DNA of 64,000 nucleotides from JBMYTN01 sp049604415 (GTDB taxonomy: Bacteria > Pseudomonadota > Alphaproteobacteria > Rhodospirillales > Rhodospirillaceae): positions 144,668 to 208,667 of the forward strand of contig JBMYTN010000002.1 in the NCBI GenBank assembly GCA_049604415.1, read 5' to 3'. Position 1 is the stretch's first letter. Each line of letters starts with the position of its first letter. The notes below the pieces were generated by a model that was not told the DNA's origin, did not search any database, and saw only the letters and a program-made list of their open reading frames with translations. This document shows positions 25,323 to 35,181 of this stretch, piece by piece. The position numbers were made by a program, and so were the translations under genes.

Positions 25323-28300
25323 TCGGCAGCCTCCGCTTTGGCCCGGACCCGGCCAATGGCCGCCAGGATTTGTTCCGGTGTCGCCGGAGCATGCAAATCG
25401 GGATATAGGCCGTCGCTGCCGCAAGCCGCGACCGCATCGGACAGGGCCATCAGCGCGGAAATGCCCAGCATCAAAGGCGGCTCACCGACGGCCTTGGAGC
25501 GGTAAATGGTGTTCTCGCGGTTTTCGCCTTGATCCCACAAGGCAATGCGCATGTCCGGGGCGCGGTCGCCACAGGCCGGGATCTTATAGGTCGAGGGTGC
25601 ATGGGTGCGCAGATGGCCCTTTTGATCCCACCATAGCTCCTCGGTGGTCAACCATCCGGCCCCTTGGACAAAGCCGCCTTCAATCTGGCCCAAATCTAGG
25701 GCCGGGTTCAGTGATTTGCCCACATCATGCAGGATATCGACCCGTAGCAGCCGATTTTCTCCGGTCAGGCTGTCCACGGCACATTCCGTGACCGCCGCAC
25801 CATAGGCGAAATAATAGAACGGACGGCCCTTAGCCTGGGCCTTGTCCCAATTGATTTTGGGCGTGGCGTAAAACCCGGTGGCCGAAAGCGGGATCCGGGC
25901 CTGATAAGCCATGCCGATCAAGGCATCGAAGGTCACCTCTTCCGAGCCGATTTGGATCCGACCGGGCAGGAAGCGGATTTCCTCACGCGGGGCCTGCCAA
26001 CGCTCGGCGGCAAAGGCGATCAAATTGTCTTTGATCTTTTCGCAGGCATCCGCAGCGGCCATGCCGTTCAGGTCGGAGCCGGAGCTGGCGGCAGTGGCCG
26101 AGGTGTTGGGCACCTTGCCGGTGTTGGTGGCGGTGATCTTGACCCGGTCGATATCGACCTGGAAGGCATGGGCGACCACCTGGGCGACCTTGGTGAACAG
26201 GCCTTGGCCCATTTCGGTGCCACCATGGTTCAAATGGATCGAGCCGTCATTATAGACATGGACCAACGCCCCGGCTTGATTGAGGAAGGTCAGGGTGAAG
26301 GAGATGCCGAACTTCACCGGGGTTAGGGCAAGGCCGCGCTTCAGGATCGGGCTGGTCTGGTTCCAGGCCGCGATCTCGGCCCGCCGGGCGTCATAATCCG
26401 CCGTTTCGCGCAGTTCGGCGACGATGCGGTCGGTAACGCTGTCCTCGACGGTCATGTGATAGGGGGTGACCGAACGGTCCCCCAGCGCATCCGCCGGGTC
26501 ATAGAAATTGGCTTGCCGGACCTCCAGCGGATCCTTGCCCAGGGCATGGGCGATTTCATCCATCACCCGCTCAATGCCGACCATGCCCTGCGGACCACCA
26601 AAGCCCCGGAAGGCGGTGTTGGACACTGTGTGAGTCTTGCAGCGGTAGGACGTGATGGTGACGTTGGGCAGATAATAGGTGTTGTCCGCATGGAACATCG
26701 CCCGGTCGCAGATCGGGACCGAGAGGTCATAGGACATGCCGCAGCGCGCGGCCTGATCAAAAGCCACGGCCAGCAGCTGACCGTTGTCATCAAAGCCGAC
26801 ATCATAATCGATGCGGAAATCATGGCGCTTGCCGGTGATGATCATGTCCTGATCCCGGTCATAGCGTACCTTGGCCGCACGACCGGTTTTTCGCGCCACC
26901 AGGGCCGCAGCCGCTGCGGGCAAATTGCCATTGCTCTCCTTGCCGCCAAAGGCCCCGCCCATGCGCCGGACCTCGACGGTTACTGCATGATTGGCAACCC
27001 CGAGCACCTTGGCGATGGTGTGTTGGATCTCGCTGGGATGCTGGGTCGAGCTGTGGACCACCACATCCCCATCCTCGCCGGGCATGGCCAGGGCCGCTTG
27101 GCCTTCTAGGTAAAAATGCTCCTGACCGCCAATATGGATCCGGCCGGACAGACGATGCGGCGCGGTGTCCAGGGCGCTGGCACTGTCCCCCCGGGCCATG
27201 ACATAGGGGGCTTCCAACAGGGAGTTTTGCGCCATGGCCTCGTCAATGGAGACGATGGCAGGTAGCGGCTCATAGTCGATCTTGGCCAGCGCTGCAGCGG
27301 CTCGGGCGGCCTCCAGGCTGTCCGCAGCTACGGCGAACAGGGACTGCCCGGCATATTCCACCAATTCGGTGGCGAAGAGCGGGTCATCCCCCATGGCCGG
27401 GCTGATATCGTTCTTGCCCGGAATGTCTTCCGCACTGATCACGCAGGCCACCCCCGGCGCGCTTCGCACCGCCGAGAGGTCCATCGACAGGATCCTGGCA
27501 TGGGCGTGCGGGCTCATGGCGACATGGACCATCAAGCTGTCCCGAGGGGTCGGGATGTCGTCCAAGAACACCGCCTCCCCGGCCACATGTTTCGGGGCGC
27601 TGTCATGGGGGCGGGCCGAGCGGACGGCTCCGGCGATTTCTTCGGTCTGGCGTGGCGCAGTTTGGTCCAAGGGGATCGGTGTGATGCTGCGCGGGGCTGC
27701 CAAACCCGACCCGCGCCCCACTAGGCGGGTGGTTGCCAGAGCGCCGTCATATTCGGCAAAGGTCCGTTTGAGCAAATTCGCCGCCGCCTCCAGCCGATAG
27801 GTCGCACTGGCGCGCATATCGCTCAGCGGGGTGAAATCTTTGGCAAAGGCGGGCAGGGCGGTTTCGATGGTCGCCTCGGTCCATGGCTGGCCAACCAAAG
27901 CGGCTTCCACATGGGCGGCGCGCTTCGGGATTCCGGCCATGCCGCCAAAGGCGATGCGGGCTTGGGTGACGAGACCGTCTTGAACCTGGATATCGAAACA
28001 GCCGCAAACGGCGGTGATGTCCTGGTCAAACCGCTTCGACAGCTTATGACAAGCCAGCCGGGACGGCGCGCTGGGGATCGGGATCTCGATGGCCACCAGC
28101 AACTCGCCGGGATTGCGGGCTTGCTTGCCATAATCAAGGAAAAAGTCTTCGATCGGCAGGCGTCTGGTGGTGCCGCCGTGGCGCAGCACCAAGCTTGCGC
28201 CCAAGACAATCAGCGCCGGAGGGGTATCGCCAATGGGCGAGCCATTGGCGACATTGCCGCCGATGGTCCCGGCATTGCGGACTTGGACCGCGCCAATCCG

Positions 28301-29161
28301 GCGCATCATTTCGGCAAAATCGGGGAACAGAGCCCCAATCTGGTCCAGGGCATCGGTGTAGGAAACCCCAGCCCCGATGGTCAACGTGGTCTCGGTCTTG
28401 GTGATGGTCTTCAGTTCGGCAACCCGACCCAGATGGATGACGGTGCGCAGCTTGCGGTGCAGTTTGGTGACCCAGAGCCCGACATCGGTTGCTCCGGCGA
28501 CGATGACGGCCTCTGGATTGTCTGCATAGGTCCAGGCCAGATCGTCCAGATCCGCAGGCGCAATGAAGGTCTGCTCGGCATCGGAAAAGATCAGCGTGTC
28601 GGTCTGGCTTTGCGCTTTCAGCCAGGCTTCATCCTCGGCGCGACGGTCGGCCTCCCACACCGGCGCGGTCAGCCCGCTTAAGGAGTCCGCAGCGGCGATG
28701 ATCGGGCCATAGCCGGTGCAGCGGCATAGATTGCCCGCCAGCAGGTCCGGGGCGCTGTCCGCATTTGGCAGCTCACCGGACAGCCAAGCCGCATACAGGG
28801 TCATGACAAAGCCCGGGGTGCAAAAGCCGCATTGCGAGCCATGCTGATCGACCATGGCTTGTTGCACCGGATGCAACGCGCCATCGGGGCCTTTTAGGGA
28901 TTCCACGGTCCAGACTGAGGCCCCGTCGAGCATGCCGACAAATTGGATGCAGGCATTGACGGCCCGATACTGCACAGTGCCATCGCTGGCCAGACTGCCG
29001 ACCACAACGGTGCAGGCACCGCAATCGCCTTCGGCACAGCCTTCCTTGGAGCCGGTTAGGCAAAGATCTTCGCGGAGATAGGTTAGGAGAGTTCGGGTGG
29101 GGGAAGGCTCAGCCACCGTGTGAACGGTGCCGTTTAGCCGAAAAGTCACCTGCGCGCGCAT
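25319..29161 (-). CDS. xdh: Xanthine dehydrogenase, single-chain fusion of small and large subunits
   Basis: Oxidises hypoxanthine and xanthine to urate. Unlike the XdhA/XdhB pair of Rhodobacter, all domains lie on one chain of about 1280 aa, as in eukaryotic enzymes. In order: plant-type [2Fe-2S] domain (GCAEGDCGACT), second [2Fe-2S] domain (QCGFCTPG, GNLCRCTGY), FAD-binding domain (QVRNAGTIGGNVANGSPIGD), then the molybdopterin part (GAFGGKESNG, FRGFGGPQG, and GEPPLMLG with the catalytic Glu). The linker around PRQTEEIAGAVRSARPHDSA is intact with no frameshift. The start was placed at the ATG of MRAQVTFRLNG, which opens the ferredoxin fold; an upstream TTG would add 28 residues. First gene of the purine operon. 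Confidence 0.95.
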   Translation of the reverse strand: MRAQVTFRLNGTVHTVAEPSPTRTLLTYLREDLCLTGSKEGCAEGDCGACTVVVGSLASDGTVQYRAVNACIQFVGMLDGASVWTVESLKGPDGALHPVQQAMVDQHGSQCGFCTPGFVMTLYAAWLSGELPNADSAPDLLAGNLCRCTGYGPIIAAADSLSGLTAPVWEADRRAEDEAWLKAQSQTDTLIFSDAEQTFIAPADLDDLAWTYADNPEAVIVAGATDVGLWVTKLHRKLRTVIHLGRVAELKTITKTETTLTIGAGVSYTDALDQIGALFPDFAEMMRRIGAVQVRNAGTIGGNVANGSPIGDTPPALIVLGASLVLRHGGTTRRLPIEDFFLDYGKQARNPGELLVAIEIPIPSAPSRLACHKLSKRFDQDITAVCGCFDIQVQDGLVTQARIAFGGMAGIPKRAAHVEAALVGQPWTEATIETALPAFAKDFTPLSDMRASATYRLEAAANLLKRTFAEYDGALATTRLVGRGSGLAAPRSITPIPLDQTAPRQTEEIAGAVRSARPHDSAPKHVAGEAVFLDDIPTPRDSLMVHVAMSPHAHARILSMDLSAVRSAPGVACVISAEDIPGKNDISPAMGDDPLFATELVEYAGQSLFAVAADSLEAARAAAALAKIDYEPLPAIVSIDEAMAQNSLLEAPYVMARGDSASALDTAPHRLSGRIHIGGQEHFYLEGQAALAMPGEDGDVVVHSSTQHPSEIQHTIAKVLGVANHAVTVEVRRMGGAFGGKESNGNLPAAAAALVARKTGRAAKVRYDRDQDMIITGKRHDFRIDYDVGFDDNGQLLAVAFDQAARCGMSYDLSVPICDRAMFHADNTYYLPNVTITSYRCKTHTVSNTAFRGFGGPQGMVGIERVMDEIAHALGKDPLEVRQANFYDPADALGDRSVTPYHMTVEDSVTDRIVAELRETADYDARRAEIAAWNQTSPILKRGLALTPVKFGISFTLTFLNQAGALVHVYNDGSIHLNHGGTEMGQGLFTKVAQVVAHAFQVDIDRVKITATNTGKVPNTSATAASSGSDLNGMAAADACEKIKDNLIAFAAERWQAPREEIRFLPGRIQIGSEEVTFDALIGMAYQARIPLSATGFYATPKINWDKAQAKGRPFYYFAYGAAVTECAVDSLTGENRLLRVDILHDVGKSLNPALDLGQIEGGFVQGAGWLTTEELWWDQKGHLRTHAPSTYKIPACGDRAPDMRIALWDQGENRENTIYRSKAVGEPPLMLGISALMALSDAVAACGSDGLYPDLHAPATPEQILAAIGRVRAKAEAAE

Positions 29162-29403
29162 ACTCACATCCAGGACCCCGGAAGCCTTGAAGACAGGATG
29201 GTCCAAAAAGGGGGAGGGGAGGATCGGAGACCACCGATCACTCAAAAGACCCGACTGTTGGATGTGGGCATGCTCAGCGCTTCATCAATAGTGAAGGCTG
29301 CTGAATATTTGTGCAGCGCCGCATTTTTCTGACGCCTGCAATCAAGAGCGATCCCCGAGCGCGCCTTTGTCTGTTGCGCGCTCAGGGGCCAATCAGAAAT
29401 GGC

Positions 29404-29760
29404 TTAGGACCGGGTCAGGACCACGGCCAAGCGGGTGGCCGGTTTGCCGCCGATCAAATGGGTTTCGATGATCTCATCGACATCTTCTTTGGAGGTCGGG
29501 CGGTACCAGATGCCTTCCGGATAGACCACCATCAGCGGGCCGGCGCTGCAAAAGCCGAGGCAGCCGGTGGCCGAAAAGCCAACATCGACCAAGCCTTTCT
29601 GCTCCAGGCTGGCGGACAGATGATCCCATAAGGGCTGAGCGCCGAGCGCGCCGCAGCTGCCCCGGGGGTGACCCGGCGGGCGTTGGGTGAAGCAGGCAAA
29701 CACATGGCGTTTATAGACCTGGGGGATGTCGATTTCGGTTTCAAAGGCCGCAACGGACAT
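29404..29760 (-). CDS. Thioredoxin-like [2Fe-2S] ferredoxin
   Basis: A 118-residue protein with four cysteines spaced as in thioredoxin-fold [2Fe-2S] ferredoxins: the pair in CFTQRPPGHPRGSC (12 residues between) and the pair in GCLGFC (three between). These proteins carry one electron in the cytoplasm. GGAGACCCGCTT precedes the ATG. It lies on the same strand and 240 bp upstream of the xanthine dehydrogenase start, so it may share a transcript or simply be a neighbour; a role as its redox partner is speculative. Confidence 0.88.
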   Translation of the reverse strand: MSVAAFETEIDIPQVYKRHVFACFTQRPPGHPRGSCGALGAQPLWDHLSASLEQKGLVDVGFSATGCLGFCSAGPLMVVYPEGIWYRPTSKEDVDEIIETHLIGGKPATRLAVVLTRS

Positions 29761-29909
29761 AAGCGGGTCTCCTCAATGACGGAACAGAATATGAGACCGC
29801 AAGCAAGAGACGGGCCAGAGCTACGAGAATAGAGCTTGGTTTAACGCATTGATATTTCATTGGATTTTTGGTTTGCGACTGGTTCTTAAACGCAGCCTGG
29901 GCCGGACCT

Positions 29910-32165
29910 TTACGAAGAGTGTCGGGTTTCCGACAGTTTGTCTTGTTCAGGGGCCGCCGGATCTTCGGCTAAGACGGGCTCGGTTTGCGGCTCAAGGTCG
30001 GGCGCACGGTTGGTTTCGGTTGGGGCTTCGTCGTCCCGTGCGGTGGGTATGTCAGCCTCCGCCTCGGGGGCCCGATCCGATGGGGATGAGGGTGCTGTCG
30101 CGCCGGGTTCTTCCTCTTCGCCCGTGCCATCGGCGGCGGATTCTTCGTCCGGGCTGTCCTCGCTGGGCAGTGGGTCCAGGGCGGTCAGCGCATCCAAAGC
30201 CCGGTCAAGGGCGGTGCCGGTGACCGGGTTGGACACCCAATCGCTGACGCCCAGGCTGGTCAGGGTGGCGCGGTCATCTTCGGATCGGGGGGTTCCAGCC
30301 AGAATGATCGGCAGGTGACCGCCTTGGCTGCCCAAGGCGCGGACCTTTTGGCAGGCCACCACCGCTTGGCTGTCCGTGCCGCCCTCGGGGAAGTTCTCGG
30401 CCAGTAGCAACAGGTCCGGACGGTCTGCCCCCAGGGCGTTCAGCATTTCATTTAAGTCCTCGACGGACTCAGCCGCATGGCCTAAGGCTTCGACAGCGGC
30501 GATCGCATCCTGGCGCGCCGGAGCCTCGGCGATGGCCACCAGGATCCGCAAGGGGCCGGAGCGGGCTTTTTCCGATAAGGAGCTTTGCAGGCCCAATGAC
30601 CGCTCCGCACTGCCAACGGGCGGGCGCTGTTGCGGGCGATCCAAGGGCGGCAGCGGACGGTGGGCCGGTGTGTCGGTTCCGGCTCCCACTGTGCTCAGCA
30701 ACGGGGCGTCGACTTCGGTAACCGGCAACAGGATGCGGAAGCTGCTGCCCGCACCCAGTCGGCTGCGCACCGCGATTTCACCCCCCATCAGGGAGACCTG
30801 ACGGTGGCAGACGGCAAGGCCGAGGCCGCCACCGCGCTGGTCGCTCCGCTCGCCTTGTCCGGAATGGGTCATCGGGATCCGGGTGAAGGGACGGAATAGG
30901 TCGGTCAGACGGTCTGCTGGAATGCCGATCCCGGTGTCACTGACAATCACCTCCAGGCGTGAGGTCGCTTGGGGCTCCGGACGCCCTCCTGCTGTTTGGG
31001 CTGGGTCAGCGGCGGCACCTGCGGCGGCGGTTGCGGAGGCGATGCCAGCCGGGCCGGTGCCGGGACGCAGCCGGGCTTCCAGGCGGATGGTGCCCGCCTC
31101 TGTGAACTTCGCCGCATTGCCCAACAGGTGGACCAGGACTTGGGTCAAACGCGCACCGTCAATGAACACCCGGCGGTCCATATCCGGTGACAGAGCGGTT
31201 TCCAGGTCCAGATTGCGGCCCTTAATGTCGTCCTCCGACAGGGCAATGGCACGCCGGATCGGTCCGGAGGGTTTGAGCATTTCCACATTTTGGGTTGCGG
31301 TGCCCGATTCCAGATCGGCCAAGGCCAGCATGTCATCGACAATCGCCAGCAGGCTTTCGGCGCGTTCTTGCAGCGATCCGACAAAGCGCTCCTGATCCAC
31401 ATCCAGGGGCGTGCCGGACAGCAATTCGGCGGAGCCGACAATGCTTTTCAGCGGGGTACGGATCTCCCGGCCCATGGTGGCCAGATAGGTGACCTTTTCC
31501 CGGTCAGACCGCCGGGCGGCTTTGGCGGCCCGGGTCAGTTCCCGCTGCAGGGTTCTGGATTGGTTGTTGGTGTCGCGCATTTTGCGCCGCAAATGCCGCA
31601 GGGCCAGGAACATGGCCAGCAACAGCACCGCCATGGTTAGGCCCAGACCGGTGACCAACAGGCTGCCGCGCCGGGTTTCGGCGCGCAGGGTGGCATAGGC
31701 CATCAACTGGCGGCTGTTGATGCCATCGGCCAGCTTGGCCGTCGCCCGGCGCAGATCCGTGGCCATGGCGGCCTCGGGCATGCCCTGAACCTGCAACATG
31801 GTCGATCCCAACCCGACCACCACACTGGCGGGCTCTGCGGTCACCGGATCTTCGCGCAAATAGCGGGCGATGGCGCCCTCGGTCATTGGGGTGAGGGCGG
31901 TGCGCAGGGTGGCCAAGCGCAAGGAGGCTTCGTCTTCGGATCCGCTGATGGAGGTCTTTTCCCGGACCGTTAGGGTCGCTTCAGTGCGCAGGGCCGCCCG
32001 GTCGAGCACCGTGACCGCCTCTGCCGCTGCGCGGTGGATCCGCAGAGACTCATCGCGCGCGCCTTGGAACAGCAACAGGGCGATCAAAACCGCTGCTGCC
32101 GCCATGGCGCCGCTGAGACCCAATAAAAACGGAAGGAGTTTGCCTCCGTCGCCCTGATCGCTCAC
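29910..32165 (-). CDS. Hybrid histidine kinase-like protein lacking both phosphorylation residues
   Basis: A 751-residue membrane protein with helices at about 12-33 and 165-187, a periplasmic loop, a HisKA-like segment, HATPase_c and a receiver-like domain, then a very acidic, Pro/Glu-rich tail of about 85 residues. In the H box the usual SHEIRTPL reads GREIRTPL, so the phospho-acceptor His is Arg233 (codon CGG). The ATPase keeps N-box (LLGNAAKF), G1 (DTGIGI) and G2 (GGGLGL) motifs. In the receiver, the phospho-acceptor Asp position in PDLLLLAENFP is Ala589, the acidic pair after ILV is missing, and the KP motif reads NP. The frame is open throughout, so this looks like a pseudokinase, perhaps a scaffold or modulator. 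The start codon is GTG behind AGGAACC. Confidence 0.88.
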   Translation of the reverse strand: MSDQGDGGKLLPFLLGLSGAMAAAAVLIALLLFQGARDESLRIHRAAAEAVTVLDRAALRTEATLTVREKTSISGSEDEASLRLATLRTALTPMTEGAIARYLREDPVTAEPASVVVGLGSTMLQVQGMPEAAMATDLRRATAKLADGINSRQLMAYATLRAETRRGSLLVTGLGLTMAVLLLAMFLALRHLRRKMRDTNNQSRTLQRELTRAAKAARRSDREKVTYLATMGREIRTPLKSIVGSAELLSGTPLDVDQERFVGSLQERAESLLAIVDDMLALADLESGTATQNVEMLKPSGPIRRAIALSEDDIKGRNLDLETALSPDMDRRVFIDGARLTQVLVHLLGNAAKFTEAGTIRLEARLRPGTGPAGIASATAAAGAAADPAQTAGGRPEPQATSRLEVIVSDTGIGIPADRLTDLFRPFTRIPMTHSGQGERSDQRGGGLGLAVCHRQVSLMGGEIAVRSRLGAGSSFRILLPVTEVDAPLLSTVGAGTDTPAHRPLPPLDRPQQRPPVGSAERSLGLQSSLSEKARSGPLRILVAIAEAPARQDAIAAVEALGHAAESVEDLNEMLNALGADRPDLLLLAENFPEGGTDSQAVVACQKVRALGSQGGHLPIILAGTPRSEDDRATLTSLGVSDWVSNPVTGTALDRALDALTALDPLPSEDSPDEESAADGTGEEEEPGATAPSSPSDRAPEAEADIPTARDDEAPTETNRAPDLEPQTEPVLAEDPAAPEQDKLSETRHSS

Positions 32166-32268
32166 CAGATTGGTTCCTCTCCTACTCCGGGAAAGTCTGT
32201 AGACCCCATCAGCGTATCAGAGAAAGGCAAAATTCCGTTAAGCGGGCCCGCCTTTGTGCCATCGGCCC

Positions 32269-34260
32269 CTAAATGATGCCGCGCATGGTCAGTTCGGCAA
32301 TGACCTGATCGGCCAGATCTTCCACATCGGTGTTGTCGGTGTGCAGATGCAGATCTGGGCTTTCCGGGGGCTCATAGGGGCTGTCAATGCCGGTGAAATT
32401 GGTGATCTCCCGGTTGCGGGCCTTGGCATAAAGCCCATTGGGATCGCGGCGTTCACATTCTTCCAAGGGGGCATCAACAAAGATTTCCAGGAAGGCCCCG
32501 TCTTCCATCAAATTCCGCGCCGCCTGGCGTTCGGCTTGGAAGGGCGAAATGAAGGCGGTCATCACGATCAAACCGGCATCGGCCCCAAGCCGGGCGACCT
32601 CGGACACCCGGCGGATGTTTTCCACCCGCTCAGCGTCGGCGAAGCCAAGATCCTTGTTCAGACCATGGCGCACCGCATCGCCATCCAACACCATGACATG
32701 CCGGCCCAAGGCAAAGAGTTTGCGGTCCACCGCATCGGCGATGGTGGATTTGCCCGCCCCGGACAGTCCGGTGAACCAGAGCACGCAGGCCCGCTGGCCC
32801 TTTTGCCGCGCCCGGGCCTGACGGCTGACGGTCATGTCATGCAGGAACAGGGTTTCTCCCCGCCGCATCGCGCTTTCAATCATTCCGGCGGCCAGGGTGG
32901 CTCCAGAAACCGGATCGATTAGGATGAAGGCCCCGGTCTCCCGATTTTCCGCATAGGGATCGACGATCAGCGGGCGTTCGGTGGCGAAGGTCACCAGGCC
33001 GATTTCGTTGAGGGCCAAAGACTTGCCGCCCTGTTCCTCCAAGGTGTTCACATCGATCCTGGCCTTCAGGGCTGTGATTTCCACCCCGGTCACCCGGGTG
33101 CCGCATTTGATCAGGTAATGCCGTCCAACTGGCATCGGCGTTTCCGCCATCCACACCAGCTTGGCTTCAAAATGGTCCGAGGCTGTGGGGGCTTCCTCCG
33201 GACGCACCAGCATATCCCCGCGCGAGGCATCCACATCCTCGGCCAGGGTGACGGTGATGGCCTGTCCGGTGACGGCGCGCTCCACATCCACCGTGGCTCC
33301 GGCCACAGGGGCCAGGATGCGGGCGACCGTGGCTTCCTCGCCCGAAGGCAGGACCTTGATCCGCTCGCCGGTGGTCAGGCTGCCGCCGCGCAGGGTGCCG
33401 GTCATGCCGCGAAAATCCTGGTTTGGCCGGTTGACCCATTGCACCGGGAAGCGGAGCGGTCCGTCGGCGGAGACCGCCCGAACCGGCACGGATTCCAGCC
33501 AGGACAACAGGGTCGGCTGTCCCTTCAGGGTGTCCGGGGCGGTTTCATCATGGGCGACCATGGCCCCGGTCAAGGCGGAGACCGGCATGGCCCCGATTTC
33601 GGTAAAGCCAAGGGGTTCGGCAAAGCTGCGGAAGCCGCTGGCCATCTCTTCAAACCGCTTCAGGTCCCAATCGATGGCATCCATTTTATTGACCGCGAGC
33701 ATCACCCGGGGAATGCCCATCAAAGAGCAGATCACCGCATGGCGGTGGGTTTGCGTGGTCGGCCCCTTGCGGGCATCGACCAACAGAATGGCCACATCGG
33801 CATTGGATGCCCCGGTGGCCATATTGCGGGTGTAGCGCTCATGGCCCGGGGTATCGGCGACGATGAATTTGCGTTTTTTGGTGGCGAAATAGCGATAGGC
33901 CACATCAATGGTGATGCCCTGTTCGCGCTCGGCCTGGAGACCATCGAGCAGATCGGCCAATTCCGGCAAGGCATCGGCTGTGTCACTGCGCCGGGCAGTG
34001 CGCCGCAGGGCGTCCATCTGGTCATCCAGGATCAGGCCACAATCATGCAGCAAGCGACCGATTAAGGTGGATTTGCCATCATCGACACTGCCGCAAGTGA
34101 TGAAGCGCAGAATGCCCGCCTCTACGGGACCGGCAAGGGCGCGCAATTGCTCTTCGGTTTTGGCATCCAGGTCAGAGATGGAATCGGTCATGGCAGGGTT
34201 CGATATGCTGGAGGACGTGGCAGGAACGGCAGGCGACAGATCAGTCTCGGTCAGGGACAT
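32269..34260 (-). CDS. cysNC: Bifunctional sulfate adenylyltransferase subunit 1 / adenylylsulfate kinase
   Basis: A 663-residue fusion. The N-terminal two thirds is the GTPase subunit CysN (G1 GSVDDGKSTLIGRL, G3 DTPGHERYTRN, G4 NKMD) that drives APS formation by CysD; the C-terminal third is the APS kinase CysC (Walker A GLSGAGKST, then MVLDGDAVRHGLNKDL) that makes PAPS. Its ATG overlaps the stop of cysD by one base (TAATG). The fusion is common in alphaproteobacteria and rhizobial NodQ. With cysD it forms a two-gene sulfate activation operon for cysteine synthesis or sulfation. Confidence 0.96.
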   Translation of the reverse strand: MSLTETDLSPAVPATSSSISNPAMTDSISDLDAKTEEQLRALAGPVEAGILRFITCGSVDDGKSTLIGRLLHDCGLILDDQMDALRRTARRSDTADALPELADLLDGLQAEREQGITIDVAYRYFATKKRKFIVADTPGHERYTRNMATGASNADVAILLVDARKGPTTQTHRHAVICSLMGIPRVMLAVNKMDAIDWDLKRFEEMASGFRSFAEPLGFTEIGAMPVSALTGAMVAHDETAPDTLKGQPTLLSWLESVPVRAVSADGPLRFPVQWVNRPNQDFRGMTGTLRGGSLTTGERIKVLPSGEEATVARILAPVAGATVDVERAVTGQAITVTLAEDVDASRGDMLVRPEEAPTASDHFEAKLVWMAETPMPVGRHYLIKCGTRVTGVEITALKARIDVNTLEEQGGKSLALNEIGLVTFATERPLIVDPYAENRETGAFILIDPVSGATLAAGMIESAMRRGETLFLHDMTVSRQARARQKGQRACVLWFTGLSGAGKSTIADAVDRKLFALGRHVMVLDGDAVRHGLNKDLGFADAERVENIRRVSEVARLGADAGLIVMTAFISPFQAERQAARNLMEDGAFLEIFVDAPLEECERRDPNGLYAKARNREITNFTGIDSPYEPPESPDLHLHTDNTDVEDLADQVIAELTMRGII

Positions 34261-35156
34261 TAAAAATACCCTTCCCGTTTTTTGCGTTCCATGGAGCCGG
34301 GTGCGTCATGGTCAATCACCCGCCCTTCGCGCTCAGACCGGCGCGCAGCAGCGATCTCCGCGACCACATCTGGCAGGGTGGTGGCATCGCTTTCGGTCGC
34401 CGCCGTCAGGGGGTAGCAGCCCAGGGTGCGGAATCGCACCATGCGCTGTTGCGGCACTTCGCCCGGTTCTAAGGGGAAGCGATCATCATCAATCATGATC
34501 AGATTGTTATCCCGGATCACAGTTGGCCGGGATTTGGCCATATACAGTGGCACCACAGCGATCCGTTCGCGCAGAATATAGCGCCAGATGTCAATTTCGG
34601 TCCAATCGGACAGCGGAAAGACCCGGAAGCTCTCGCCCTTGCGCTTATGGGTGTTGAACAATTTCCAGGGCTCCGGGCGTTGGGCGCGGGGTTCCCAACG
34701 GCCCCGGTCATCCCGGTGGGAAAACACCCGTTCCTTGGCCCGGGAGGCTTCCTCGTCGCGCCGAGCTCCGCCAAAGGCCATGTCCCATTGGCCCTCGGCC
34801 ATGGCTTGTTTCAGCGCCTGGGTTTTCATCATGTCCGTATAGGGGCCGCTGCCCATGGTGAAGGGCGAAGCACCAATGGCCACGCCTTCCTGGTTGGTGT
34901 GAACCAACAGCTCCATGCCGACTTTGCGGGCGGTAGCATCCCGGAAGCGGATCATTTCCTGGAATTTCCAGGTCGTGTCGATATGCAGCAGGGGGAAGGG
35001 CGGCGGGGCCGGGGCGAAGGCCTTCACGGCCAGGTGCAACATCACCGAGCTGTCCTTGCCGATCGAATACAGCATCACCGGACGTTCCGCTTCGGCCACG
35101 GCTTCGCGCAGAATATGGATGCTCTCGGCTTCCAACAGGTCAAGATCAGACAGCAT
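34260..35156 (-). CDS. cysD: Sulfate adenylyltransferase subunit 2
   Basis: About 298 aa of the PAPS reductase/ATP pyrophosphatase family: the PP-motif SIGKDSSVMLHLA near residue 35, MAFGGARRDEEASRAKER, FPLSDWTEIDIWRYI, and the C-terminal GSMERKKREGYF. It adenylates sulfate to APS together with CysN. The start at MLSDLDLL is supported by AAAGG eight bases upstream; an in-frame GTG would add three residues. A perfect palindrome lies 25-50 bp upstream of the start and may control the operon. Confidence 0.96.
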   Translation of the reverse strand: MLSDLDLLEAESIHILREAVAEAERPVMLYSIGKDSSVMLHLAVKAFAPAPPPFPLLHIDTTWKFQEMIRFRDATARKVGMELLVHTNQEGVAIGASPFTMGSGPYTDMMKTQALKQAMAEGQWDMAFGGARRDEEASRAKERVFSHRDDRGRWEPRAQRPEPWKLFNTHKRKGESFRVFPLSDWTEIDIWRYILRERIAVVPLYMAKSRPTVIRDNNLIMIDDDRFPLEPGEVPQQRMVRFRTLGCYPLTAATESDATTLPDVVAEIAAARRSEREGRVIDHDAPGSMERKKREGYF

Positions 35157-35181
35157 GGCAGACACCTTTGATTAAATAACA

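Noticed and set aside
32205..32255. Palindrome GCGGGCCCGC with flanking AAAGGC/GCCTTT after cysNC as a terminator
   Set aside because: The pairing options conflict and the T-tract is weak, so it was not listed as a feature.
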